Positions 25,078 through 32,356 of a stretch of DNA of 64,000 nucleotides are shown one piece after another. The translations under genes were made by a program, and so were the position numbers. Numbering within the stretch: position 1 is the first letter of the stretch; each line of letters begins with the position of its first letter. This stretch comes from Limosilactobacillus oris (lineage in GTDB: Bacteria; Bacillota; Bacilli; Lactobacillales; Lactobacillaceae), in the NCBI RefSeq assembly GCF_025311495.1, contig NZ_CP104398.1, positions 1,922,001 through 1,986,000 on the forward strand, in the 5' to 3' direction. Under the pieces are notes generated by a model. The model had not been told where the DNA came from, did not search any database, and saw nothing but the letters and a program-made list of their open reading frames with translations.

Positions 25078-26142
25078 TTATTCTTCGTCCTGTGCTGTCA
25101 TAACTTGTTTTATTGTGTCGTCCAGGTGGTTAATTAATGCTTGCTGAACATTGGCGATAGGATATTTAGCGCCTAGGGTGTTGGCTAACTGTTCAAGGGC
25201 TTGTTGAATGAACTCTGGGCGGTACTTGTCTAGTAGGGTGTCAAATAGCTTGTTGAGCCGTTCGTTATCTGTGGGGATGTTATCACCATCAAACAAGTTA
25301 TTCAGGTAGTCAAAAAGATAATTGATTTCTGTTTCGTTGCTGCTGGTTGTTACTCCACTATCTTCTCCAGTGATTACTCCATTCTCCCTAGTAGCATTAT
25401 TATCTACAGTGGAAGTAGAAGTTGCACCAAAAGAAGCATTTTCCCCCATACCCCCATTAGAAGAAGTTGTAGCAGTATACGTACCTTTACCTAAACCTAT
25501 ACCTGACCCTGATACTGACACTGGTACTGCACCTGGTACTGATACTGACCCTGATACTGCTACTGGTACTGACACTGAGGTAGCAGTGTTGTCACCACCT
25601 TGTCCCAGGTCTGTCCCAGAGTTGTCACCACCTTGTCCCAGGCTTGTACTAGGGTAGGCAGTGTTTGGCCGTGTGTGTATTTCTTTGGCAATTTGTTTCA
25701 ATTCTTGCTTGCTTACTCGGTCAAATCTTTGTCCATTTACTTTACGCTCATTGTTTAGCCAACTGGTGTAAGAGGTGAATACTTTTTCGTTACCTTCGCT
25801 TAATGAATAGCGCCAATCATAGGTAATGAATAGGGCACTACGGCAATCATCTTCAAGGCTAGGTGTGTACCTGTCTCCCCGTATATGATTATTAACCAAC
25901 CAATCGGTGATAATTAGTGTTTGAGGGTCGTACTCTAGTACATAGCCATGATTGATTAGTTCGTTCACGCTATCAGCACTTTTACTAAGCATTCTTAGCT
26001 GCCGTTTAAGGTGTCCAACTATGCCATCATCATCCGCCAGCATATTCAAATAGATATACATATTTTGGGCTTCAAGCGATAGTTCCTGTGTAAAGTTATC
26101 GTCCAGAATTAAATCAATATTTAGCATTCTACGCCTTGCCAT
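25078..26142 (-). CDS. Replisome organiser, DnaD-like phage replication protein
   Basis: The 354-residue protein has a phage replisome-organiser N-terminal domain (about residues 1-130: MLNIDLILDDNFTQELSLEAQNMYIYLNMLADDDGIVGH). A low-complexity linker follows (about 165-275), with a repeated GQGGDN unit and S/V/G/P runs. The C-terminal helical domain (about 285-350) resembles DnaD domains that recruit DnaB helicase. It probably binds the element's origin and loads host helicase. GGAGG lies before the ATG. The linker DNA carries its own repeats at 25503-25571 and 25588-25642. Confidence 0.75.
   Translation of the reverse strand: MARRRMLNIDLILDDNFTQELSLEAQNMYIYLNMLADDDGIVGHLKRQLRMLSKSADSVNELINHGYVLEYDPQTLIITDWLVNNHIRGDRYTPSLEDDCRSALFITYDWRYSLSEGNEKVFTSYTSWLNNERKVNGQRFDRVSKQELKQIAKEIHTRPNTAYPSTSLGQGGDNSGTDLGQGGDNTATSVSVPVAVSGSVSVPGAVPVSVSGSGIGLGKGTYTATTSSNGGMGENASFGATSTSTVDNNATRENGVITGEDSGVTTSSNETEINYLFDYLNNLFDGDNIPTDNERLNKLFDTLLDKYRPEFIQQALEQLANTLGAKYPIANVQQALINHLDDTIKQVMTAQDEE
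25503..25642. repeat. Direct repeats inside the replisome-organiser gene
   Basis: A 27-base unit beginning CTGACCCTGATACTG occurs at 25503-25529 and 25545-25571 (25 of 27 identical, period 42). A 22-base unit beginning GTTGTCACCACCTTG occurs exactly at 25588-25609 and 25621-25642 (period 33). Both keep the reading frame. Lambda O has its origin in the same place, between the two domains of the initiator. Confidence 0.6.
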
Positions 26143-26156
26143 CTATTGCCACCTCC

Positions 26157-26414
26157 TTACATTCCACAAATAACAACGTCAACTTGATAACCGTTCGGGG
26201 TTGCCCTGATTAATTCATTGTCTATTAATTCTTGATAGGTGTTCGGTGTGGCCCTTGAAAAACGATTAGGCAGTTGTAAGTGGTTATTGCTGATATTGCC
26301 ATCTTTATCACTGGCAAGCGCCAATGCAATATATAGGAGCTTGGCTGGTGTGCTCATGCTTACGTATAAATAACTAGTCATAAATCTTTTACTTACCATT
26401 ACTCCTGCTTTCAT
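26157..26414 (-). CDS. Small helix-turn-helix-like phage protein
   Basis: The 85-residue protein (SKRFMTSYLYVSMSTPAKLLYIALALASDKDGNISNNHLQLPNRFSRATPNTYQELIDNELI) resembles the winged-helix start of phage replisome organisers and may be a partner or duplicate of the next gene's N-terminal domain. Its ATG overlaps the stop of the upstream gene (TAATG), with GGAGG before it, so translation is coupled. Confidence 0.55.
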   Translation of the reverse strand: MKAGVMVSKRFMTSYLYVSMSTPAKLLYIALALASDKDGNISNNHLQLPNRFSRATPNTYQELIDNELIRATPNGYQVDVVICGM

Positions 26415-26872
26415 TAGGCAACCTCCAAACTCTTATAGCTCAAATATCCATCAACAAATAAACCTAGTAATTCAATGAGCTGGTTTAACTTCTTTTGGCT
26501 GCCGCCGGTCACTTCCTGAATGTCATTCAGAATCTGGCCCCGTTCGCCGTCCTTGTGTATCTTCACTGGGTAATTGCCGGCTAGTGATTTCATGATGAAA
26601 TACAGGCGGGCCACGTTGCTATCCTGGTTCCTAGTTAGCTGTGAGAGTTCCCGAAATAGTCCTAACTTGATAGATTGCACGTAAATTAAGAATACGTGGA
26701 CTTGGTGAACGTCATCCCCAACGAAAGGGCGAATATCCTTAGCTAATTGGTTGCATGATACCCGGTCAGGGTCGCTCAAATAGCCATACCAGAACTTTAA
26801 AGCAAGGTAGGTGGTTTTAATGTCCCAGCGTTCCCGGTGGCCGTCTGGTGCTGTCAACGTGATTACTTGCAT
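26414..26872 (-). CDS. Hypothetical protein of the element
   Basis: I do not recognise this 152-residue soluble protein. It begins with a beta-like segment (MQVITLTAPDGHRERWDIKTTYLALKFWYGYL) and continues helical. Its start overlaps the end of the upstream gene by 10 bases and its stop overlaps the next start, so it sits in a tightly coupled early operon next to replication genes. Confidence 0.65.
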   Translation of the reverse strand: MQVITLTAPDGHRERWDIKTTYLALKFWYGYLSDPDRVSCNQLAKDIRPFVGDDVHQVHVFLIYVQSIKLGLFRELSQLTRNQDSNVARLYFIMKSLAGNYPVKIHKDGERGQILNDIQEVTGGSQKKLNQLIELLGLFVDGYLSYKSLEVA

Positions 26873-27129
26873 TCTTTTTCACCGTCCGTGCTGTGGTACT
26901 CCATTAATAAGGATTTAGCGACTACGTCATTTTGCCGGTTGGCTTTCTTTGCCATTTCAACGATGGCTGATGATAGGGCGGTGAGTTTAAACCCTAGGCT
27001 TTCATTACCGGACGAAATAGAAAATAATTCCTGCTCCTCAGAAACTAAGTCGTTGATAGTTTGAGCTAAGCCGTTGAGCGTTTCAATACTGATTGAAGTT
27101 GCCTCTACTTGGTGTTCTGTTTTAGTCAT
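26863..27129 (-). CDS. Small helical protein of the element
   Basis: The 88-residue helical protein (ETLNGLAQTINDLVSEEQELFSISS and ALSSAIVEMAKKANRQNDVVAKSLL) is without a recognisable family. GGAGG lies before the ATG. It begins a coupled set of four genes running to 25078, ahead of which a promoter is likely in the 170-base gap after 27300. Confidence 0.6.
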   Translation of the reverse strand: MTKTEHQVEATSISIETLNGLAQTINDLVSEEQELFSISSGNESLGFKLTALSSAIVEMAKKANRQNDVVAKSLLMEYHSTDGEKECK

Positions 27130-27199
27130 TGTCTTATTCCTCCTAGTGTGGGGATGTTGTCCCCGTGATTGATTAAAAATTACATGGTAGAATAAGCAA

Positions 27200-27287
27200 A
27201 GCAGCGGGGAACCGTTGCAATGCTTATGTTTTGAGCCTGTTAATGCTGTTTGATGTGGTAGTTAGTCAGCATTAGCGGCTTTTTTAT
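27200..27287 (+). ncRNA. Candidate small RNA opposite to the early operon
   Basis: TAGAAT (27188-27193) with a weak -35 near 27166 would start a rightward RNA. It has one hairpin with GCAGCGG-GGAA-CCGTTGC inside AAGCA/TGCTT, and ends with GTTAATGCTG (27239-27248) pairing with CAGCATTAGC (27267-27276), followed by TTTTTTATTTT. No frame is present. It sits in the leader of the replication gene set on the other strand, so it could regulate it as antisense. Confidence 0.5.
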
Positions 27288-27299
27288 TTTGTCTGAACA

Positions 27300-27614
27300 T
27301 TATTCTTCATTCCCTAATTCAGCGTTGCCAATTACCTGCGCCCGCCTGCTCATCATGGCAATTTGCGATGTGAGGGGCGCTAGTGCTTGCTGTCGTTCCT
27401 TGTCATTCGTGATGATGAAATAACCGTTGTCTGGCCGTTGGTACACGGCACCAATTGGCTGATGATGTACAACAATTAAGCGGTAGATGGTGGCCCGAAT
27501 CTTGCGGTTAGTCCAGCCGGTCAGCTTGACCAGTTCACGCAATGGACGGGGCCGGTCAATTCCTTTTGGCAGCAGGGCTAAAACTTTCTTTTCTTCGTTA
27601 TCTAGTTGTTGCAT
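27300..27614 (-). CDS. Winged-helix-like regulator of the element
   Basis: The 104-residue protein begins MQQLDNEEKKVLALLPKG and continues RPLRELVKLTGWTNRKIRATIYRLIVVHHQPIGAVYQRPDNGYFII. This is a helix-turn-helix followed by a wing, as in MarR-like or phage regulatory proteins. ATG 27614 is chosen because GGAGG lies 8 bases before it; the open frame begins earlier at a GTG. The ribosome site overlaps the end of the small gene upstream. Confidence 0.6.
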   Translation of the reverse strand: MQQLDNEEKKVLALLPKGIDRPRPLRELVKLTGWTNRKIRATIYRLIVVHHQPIGAVYQRPDNGYFIITNDKERQQALAPLTSQIAMMSRRAQVIGNAELGNEE

Positions 27615-27618
27615 ATGC

Positions 27619-27762
27619 TTAACCTCCAATAAATTCACTGATTGCAGAACAGGCGAGGGCGGTTAGCGGGACGAATGTTGCTAGGTACGCCCAGACCCGT
27701 TCGCCGGGTGCTGTGTCCCAGAATGACAATATACGATGGTCAATCGTTGCTAGTAGTTTCAT
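27619..27762 (-). CDS. Short hydrophobic peptide, 47 aa
   Basis: The frame runs from ATG 27762 with AAAGGACG upstream to TAA at 27619, only a few bases before the next start. The peptide has a hydrophobic second half (VWAYLATFVPLTALACSAISEFIGG), possibly one membrane helix. No family is recognised. Its stop lies in the ribosome site of the next gene, a sign of translational coupling and of a real gene. Confidence 0.55.
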   Translation of the reverse strand: MKLLATIDHRILSFWDTAPGERVWAYLATFVPLTALACSAISEFIGG

Positions 27763-27802
27763 GATGTTGTACGTCCTTTCGTTGCACGCTGGGGAGTTGT
27801 GC

Positions 27803-28087
27803 TTAATCTTGCCGGGCTTGCTGCTTGGTCATCCACTCATCAAGGGCCGCCTTGCTGTAATGCTTGCTGCCTTCGATTGTGATGGTTGGAAAGCCAATGC
27901 CCGCTTTTTCCCACCTGATAACGGTAGCGGGGGATGTTCCTAGGTACTTGGCCGCCTGCCGTTGGTTCATGTAAGGCGGGTAACTGTTGGCCCGCTTGGT
28001 GTCCTCAACGGCTTTTTTGACGGCAGCGGAAACAGTAGCGTTGATTGACGTTTCCAGCTCTGGCGGTAGGTTCAATCCAATATCCAT
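27803..28087 (-). CDS. Excisionase-like DNA-binding protein
   Basis: The 94-residue protein contains PPYMNQRQAAKYLGTSPATVIRWEKAGIGFPTITIEGSKHYSKAALDEWM (about residues 40-90). This is a MerR-type helix-turn-helix of the excisionase (HTH_17) family that bends DNA at attachment sites or acts as a regulator. ATG 28087 is chosen because GGAGG lies before it; an earlier ATG overlaps the stop of the preceding gene. It is the best candidate for Xis. Confidence 0.7.
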   Translation of the reverse strand: MDIGLNLPPELETSINATVSAAVKKAVEDTKRANSYPPYMNQRQAAKYLGTSPATVIRWEKAGIGFPTITIEGSKHYSKAALDEWMTKQQARQD

Positions 28088-28104
28088 GCTGCTACCTCCA
28101 AACA

Positions 28105-28326
28105 TCAAACTTCACTTGGCTCGTCAACGATAAGCCGTTCATAGGGATAAACGTTTTTAATGCGCTTGATATGAAACGGCTCTTTGTCGCCATCTGTGAT
28201 TGCGTCTGCTAGATATTGTTGATAGTTCCTAGCTTCTTTTTTGCTGTGAAATGCTCCATAAAGTGAAACTGCTGTGTCTTTGTCGCTTTTGTCATAAACG
28301 GCAAGCACTAAATAAATATCGTTCAT
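28105..28326 (-). CDS. Hypothetical phage protein
   Basis: This 73-residue protein begins MNDIYLVLAVYDKSDKDTAVSLYGAFHSKKEARNYQQYLADAI. Such small alpha-beta proteins are common in early phage regions, and the function is not known. AAGGGGATG precedes the ATG. Its stop overlaps an ATG of the next frame. Confidence 0.65.
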   Translation of the reverse strand: MNDIYLVLAVYDKSDKDTAVSLYGAFHSKKEARNYQQYLADAITDGDKEPFHIKRIKNVYPYERLIVDEPSEV

Positions 28327-28343
28327 GTAAAAACATCCCCTTA

Positions 28344-29009
28344 CTACGCTAATAACAGGACGCCTTTTACTTCGTCCCAGGTCTTGTTCAAACTTACAAG
28401 CCCGATAGCAATGTTTTCCAATTGCTCATATCGTGCTTGTTCCTTAATGGTTAGACCATCAAGGGCCGTCTTAACGTGGCGCTCTTTTTTGATTTGTTGG
28501 GCGGTCATTCCACCAGTGGCCCGCTTTAATAACAGTTGGGTTATGTTGATGTAAATGTGTCTGGGAGCGTTCGGCCAGGATTTCACGGCAGCCATGAGAG
28601 TTTTACGTTGTGGTTTTTCAATGGCCCGGTTAATTTGTCGTTGGGTCAATTCCTGCTTCATGGCGTAAAACTCACGAACCAAGGATTTTTTAAATTGTTT
28701 AACCTGTGGTGTGTTATCCAACATGGTTATTAAAAATGTGGCCTGCTGTTCGTTGAGGTGATAGGTCTTTTGTGGTCGTCCTCGTCCAGGTAATTTAGTC
28801 ATTTCAAATGACAAAATTCCAAAGTCTTCAAAATCCTGTTTATGGTTGTAAATGAGAACTTTTACAGCGTGTAATGAATTTCCGCTATGTTCTGCGATGA
28901 TTTTGTCGGTGGTGTACGGTTCTTCGTTCAGTCCGTGAACGAATACCAGGCCAGCCAACCCGGCCAGGTCGTGTTTCTTTGCTGCTTCTTCGATAATTTT
29001 TTCTGTCAT
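28344..29009 (-). CDS. Rha-family phage regulatory protein
   Basis: The 221-residue protein has an N-terminal Rha-like domain (about residues 28-115: PYTTDKIIAEHSGNSLHAVKVLIYNHKQDFEDFGILSFEM, then GRPQKTYHLNEQQATFLITML and QFKKSLVREFYAMKQEL). A C-terminal part resembles the end of phage antirepressors. Such proteins interfere with repression or with host integration factor in related phages. Here it may answer an incoming helper phage. Its leader, AAGGGGATGAATTCATG, is identical to that of 29130-29477. Confidence 0.75.
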   Translation of the reverse strand: MTEKIIEEAAKKHDLAGLAGLVFVHGLNEEPYTTDKIIAEHSGNSLHAVKVLIYNHKQDFEDFGILSFEMTKLPGRGRPQKTYHLNEQQATFLITMLDNTPQVKQFKKSLVREFYAMKQELTQRQINRAIEKPQRKTLMAAVKSWPNAPRHIYINITQLLLKRATGGMTAQQIKKERHVKTALDGLTIKEQARYEQLENIAIGLVSLNKTWDEVKGVLLLA

Positions 29010-29129
29010 GAATTCATCCCCTTATTTCTGCTTGACTACGATACGATGAGCAGCCATTAAATTTATTTCCTCTAAACGGCTTTTTAAGCCGTTATTTTTG
29101 TTTACGGGCAATTTACCGAATTAACCCGG
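29010..29129. terminator. Hairpin between Rha-like gene and upstream gene
   Basis: AACGGCTT and AAGCCGTT (about 29074-29092) form a perfect 8-bp stem with a 3-base loop, followed by ATTTTTG on the plus strand. It may stop rightward transcripts or weaken read-through in the leftward operon. Confidence 0.55.
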
Positions 29130-29477
29130 TCACTCAATTTCTGTTAAGCCCTGACTAGCTCTATTTGAAAATGCGGGCGTTTTATCCATGTTGCGGTGTC
29201 GTTCTTTTTGAAATTCAGAAATTTGTTTTCTTTGCTGTTTTGAAATGTTCTTCCGAATTGAAACCGTCCCGCCGTCTATATCACCCTCTAGCATGATTAA
29301 CTGGTTAGACCGGTTAAGCCCTTGCCGTTGGGGATGAGTAACATACTGCTGAAACTTTCTAGCGTGCTTGGGTTCGCAAGTATAGATATGCCAGCCCCCG
29401 CTTAATGCGTCATAACTGATAATGGTTTCCCGCTCTTCCTTGGGCGGGGTTGCCATTGGTTTAATATCGTTGGCCAT
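29130..29477 (-). CDS. Hypothetical early protein of the element
   Basis: The 115-residue protein has a beta-rich first half (TIISYDALSGGWHIYTCEPKHARKFQQYV) and a basic helical second half (RKNISKQQRKQISEFQKERHRNMDK). No family is recognised. It follows the Cro-like gene by 12 bases, so it belongs to the first transcript made after derepression. Confidence 0.65.
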   Translation of the reverse strand: MANDIKPMATPPKEERETIISYDALSGGWHIYTCEPKHARKFQQYVTHPQRQGLNRSNQLIMLEGDIDGGTVSIRKNISKQQRKQISEFQKERHRNMDKTPAFSNRASQGLTEIE

Positions 29478-29489
29478 GAATTCATCCCC

Positions 29490-29732
29490 TTACTTTCCTT
29501 GGGCTGCTTCCGTGCTGTCTTTGATGTCAGCAGTTGCGTACTCGTCAATGAGCCAATCACTAAGTTTCTTGTAAGTGGCTGGTGTCACCTTGCGATGGTT
29601 ACGCTTGAAAATGTTGTCTAGCGTCCAGCGGCTTAATCCAAGTTCACGACTAAGGGCCAGGACTGAAATGTTAAGCTCGCCACGCTTGCGCTTAATTGCG
29701 ATTACTTGGTTTTCTGATAGATATTCGGCCAT
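29490..29732 (-). CDS. Cro-like DNA-binding protein
   Basis: The 80-residue protein has a helix-turn-helix (VLALSRELGLSRWTLDNIFKRNHRKVTPATYKKLSDWL, about residues 23-62). It is the first gene of the leftward early operon, transcribed divergently from the CI-type repressor across the operator region. By analogy with lambda it should bind the same TCAC-N6-GTGA operators and tip the switch towards replication or excision. Confidence 0.8.
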   Translation of the reverse strand: MAEYLSENQVIAIKRKRGELNISVLALSRELGLSRWTLDNIFKRNHRKVTPATYKKLSDWLIDEYATADIKDSTEAAQGK

Positions 29733-29751
29733 TTATTTTCACCTCTCTTAC

Positions 29752-29834
29752 TCACATATCCGTGAATTAATTTAACTCACAATAATGTGAGTGTCAAGAA
29801 TAACATTCACATTATTGTGATAAAATGCTATTAT
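29752..29834. promoter_or_regulatory. Divergent switch region with three operators
   Basis: Three sites of the form TCAC-N6-GTGA lie at 29752-29765 (TCACATATCCGTGA), 29777-29790 (TCACAATAATGTGA) and 29807-29820 (TCACATTATTGTGA). The second and third are exact reverse complements. The leftward early promoter has TTGACA (29797-29792) and TAAATT (29774-29769), 17 bases apart, with the middle operator exactly between them. The rightward repressor promoter has TTCACA (29806-29811) and TATTAT (29829-29834), with the third operator over its -35 side. Confidence 0.88.
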
Positions 29835-29856
29835 CAATTACAGGAGGTGAAAGACA

Positions 29857-30279
29857 ATGAGTGAGTTTGACCCTCGTATGTATCACCATCACAACAGAAT
29901 AAAAGAATTAAGAAAAGAAAAGGGCCTAACCCTTAAGGAGTTAGGCCACAAAGTAGGAATCCGTGATAATACATTAAGCCAATATGAAACAGAAAAACGA
30001 AACCCTAAACTTGAAATTTGGGAAAAACTAGCAGATTTTTTTGGTGTGAGTACAAGTTATATTCAAGGTCTGAGCTATGAACGTGTTGACCCGTATGAAA
30101 CGACGATGAATGAGTTGAAAAAAATGCGCTTTAATGATGACCCCGAGAAAGACAAAGTTTTGCATGAACAATTTGAAAATCTATTTGAAAATATAATCGG
30201 TTATTACAACGAAAAAATAGATGAATTAGGCTCTGCAATCGGCAATATACAAGGTGACGATGATTACTTTGAGCCATAG
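29857..30279 (+). CDS. CI-type repressor, XRE family
   Basis: The 140-residue protein has an XRE helix-turn-helix (RIKELRKEKGLTLKELGHKVGIRDNTLSQYETEKRNPKLEIWEKLADFFGVSTSYIQG, about residues 13-71) and a short helical C terminus. It has no peptidase domain of the LexA/CI cleavable type. Induction is thus unlikely to occur by RecA-driven self-cleavage and may need an antirepressor, as in satellites such as SaPIs. AGGAGGTG lies before the ATG. It sits divergent to the Cro-like gene. Confidence 0.88.
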   Translation: MSEFDPRMYHHHNRIKELRKEKGLTLKELGHKVGIRDNTLSQYETEKRNPKLEIWEKLADFFGVSTSYIQGLSYERVDPYETTMNELKKMRFNDDPEKDKVLHEQFENLFENIIGYYNEKIDELGSAIGNIQGDDDYFEP

Positions 30280-30359
30280 TTATTTTGGGGGTCACTATAT
30301 TTTTAATTTAATACGTCCAAGCGTGATTGACGTTAAAAGCTACTAGGGGAGATTTCAAA

Positions 30360-30791
30360 ATGAAAAAAATGGGTTTAATCTGTGCTGCCGTTCTGCTGTG
30401 CGGTGGCCTTGCTGGCTGTGGTAATAGTTCCAGCCATAAAGCAACGAGTTCCAGCCGGGCTAGTTCTAGTAAAGTGGTCAAGCACCACAAGAAAAGCAGC
30501 AGCAAAAAGCAATCCAGCAGTTCTAGCAGTGAGGCAAGTCGGCAGGCAGTTAGCCAGTCCACTACTCAACAATCTAGTGCTAACCAGCAGGTACAAGGGA
30601 ATGCACAAGCTGGCGGTAATAACAGTGGACAAGACCAACGTCCCGCTGATACGCCTGCCAATTTTAAGGAGTACGTTTCTTACACAACTGACGGCCATCG
30701 TATGACCCAATGGAACGATGCGGGTTCTTATTGTGGTGACCCAGATGTACAGTATCAGACAATTAAGGCCCAGACTGATGCGGGCTTTTAG
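30360..30791 (+). CDS. Lipoprotein of the lysogeny module
   Basis: The 143-residue protein begins MKKMGLICAAVLLCGGLAGCG, a signal peptide with lipobox LAGC (Cys20), so it should be anchored on the outer face of the membrane. A long Ser/Lys/Gln-rich region follows, then a short C-terminal domain with two Cys-free turns and YCGDPDVQYQ. In Streptococcus thermophilus phage TP-J34 a lipoprotein gene in the lysogeny module blocks superinfection. The same position here, between repressor and integrase, suggests superinfection exclusion, which is an inference. AGGGGAG precedes the start. Confidence 0.75.
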   Translation: MKKMGLICAAVLLCGGLAGCGNSSSHKATSSSRASSSKVVKHHKKSSSKKQSSSSSSEASRQAVSQSTTQQSSANQQVQGNAQAGGNNSGQDQRPADTPANFKEYVSYTTDGHRMTQWNDAGSYCGDPDVQYQTIKAQTDAGF

Positions 30792-31209
30792 TTATCGATA
30801 CAAGCAGCCGTAACTTTTCGTATGTTTTTCTTTCGGCTTTCTTTTCATGTATGTGTTAAGCCTTGATATATCGGGATTTAATCGTTTGGCTTTCTGTTGG
30901 TTTCCTGCTGATATAGCTAGTTAGATAGCTGAATATAGCAGGTATATAGCTGAGGTTTTCTGAGGTAGCAGCCGTTAAGTGCTAGGCGTTGCATATAGTA
31001 TTTTTTAGTAATTCATCCCCTCAATGCTGGGGATGATTGCACTACTGCTATTGCTACTGTTATCACTACTCATAAATGCACCGTTAACACCACTTTATTT
31101 TCATATCATGGGCTAGACCGGGTAAGCGTCCGGACTGGCCCGCTCATAAAAAAAAACGTCCTTTCAATTAGCCACGCTGGGGAGCTGTGCGGACGAAAGG
31201 AACGATTAT
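30792..31209. other. Non-coding stretch before the integrase with phased repeats and hairpins
   Basis: ATAGC occurs at 30913, 30925, 30935 and 30946, spaced 12, 10 and 11 bases, so all four face the same side of the helix. CATCCCC/GGGGATG (about 31014-31035) and GGGCTAGACCGG (31110-31121) with CCGGACTGGCCC (31130-31141) are hairpins. ACGTCCTTTC followed by CACGCTGGGGAG-Y-TGTGC (31156-31190) also occurs at 27771-27802. These may be sites for Xis, Int or a regulator of int. No gene is seen. Confidence 0.6.
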
Positions 31210-32295
31210 ATGAGTTATACGAGAAAAGGCAAAAACGGCTACTACGGCGTTGCTGAGTGGCGAGACAAGGACGGCAAGCGGCGGCAAAAATCTGCTGGCT
31301 GTTTCAAGTTGAAACGGGAAGCAAATGCGGCGGCTGTTACGTTAGAAAAGAAACTTAATGCTATTAATCAGCAATTAAAAGACGTTACCCTAGCCGACTA
31401 TTATAAGCGTTGGTACGACCTTTACGAAAAGGACGGAATCAGTGATATTACCCAGAACCGTTACACGGTCATCGGCAACGTGATAGCTAACTACTGGGGT
31501 AACACCCGGCTGCGGGCCGTCAAGCGGTCAGACTACCAAGCCTTTATTAACTGGTATGGTGCTGACCATGCACGGGATAGTGTTTCTAAACTGAACAATG
31601 CTATCCGGTCAGCGGTCGGTTATGCGATTGACGATGATATTATCACTAAGGACTTCACCCATAACGTTAAGCTGGTGTACAGCAAGGCCCAGGAGCGGAA
31701 AGTTGAGTATTTGACCAATAGGGAACTTCAAACCCTAAAAACGGGTGTCCTGGTTAAGCTGTCGCCCCACAATACTAGCCGTTATATGATACTAACGGCT
31801 ATCTATACTGGGATGAGAAAAAGCGAAATCCAGGCGTTGACGTGGAAAGACGTGGACTTCTTGCATTCCACCATTAGGGTTAACAAGTCCTGGGACGAAA
31901 AGAAAAAGGCTTTTAAACCTACTAAGACAGAATCAAGCAACCGGACGATTAAAGTTAACCGGGAATTGCTGAACTGCTTAGCAGACTTAAAAGCCAATAA
32001 CAGCGTTATGGTATTTCAAAATGTGTTGGGAACTGTTCCAACGGGCACCGCTTTAAACAAGTGCTTACGGTCTATTATGAGCGATTGTGGCATTGAAAAG
32101 CAAGGTTTCCATTTCCACTCGTTACGTCATGTTCATGTGGCCTACTTGCTGGGAAAAGGCGTTGATATATACGCCATATCGAAACGGTTAGGCCATTCCA
32201 ACATCACCGTAACGCTTAATACGTACTCATATTTGATTGATGAGTACAAGGCAAAAAACGATACACTTATCATCGACAAGTTGGCCCAGCTGTGA
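31210..32295 (+). CDS. int: Tyrosine integrase of the element
   Basis: The 361-residue recombinase inserts the element into tRNA-Leu. It has an N-terminal arm-binding domain (about residues 1-60), a SAM-like core-binding domain (about 61-165) and the catalytic domain. The catalytic residues seen are Arg203 (TGMRKSE), His303 and Arg306 (HSLRH), His329 (LGHSN) and Tyr339 (LNTYSY). The set is complete, so it should be active. It ends 60 bases before attR, the usual layout. The repeats TGCGGAAAAA and AAAACGTTGATATA near both ends are candidate arm sites. Confidence 0.96.
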   Translation: MSYTRKGKNGYYGVAEWRDKDGKRRQKSAGCFKLKREANAAAVTLEKKLNAINQQLKDVTLADYYKRWYDLYEKDGISDITQNRYTVIGNVIANYWGNTRLRAVKRSDYQAFINWYGADHARDSVSKLNNAIRSAVGYAIDDDIITKDFTHNVKLVYSKAQERKVEYLTNRELQTLKTGVLVKLSPHNTSRYMILTAIYTGMRKSEIQALTWKDVDFLHSTIRVNKSWDEKKKAFKPTKTESSNRTIKVNRELLNCLADLKANNSVMVFQNVLGTVPTGTALNKCLRSIMSDCGIEKQGFHFHSLRHVHVAYLLGKGVDIYAISKRLGHSNITVTLNTYSYLIDEYKAKNDTLIIDKLAQL

Positions 32296-32356
32296 GTTTC
32301 TGCGGAAAAAGTGCGGAAAAATAGCCCTAAAACGTTGATATATCAAGGAATAGTAT

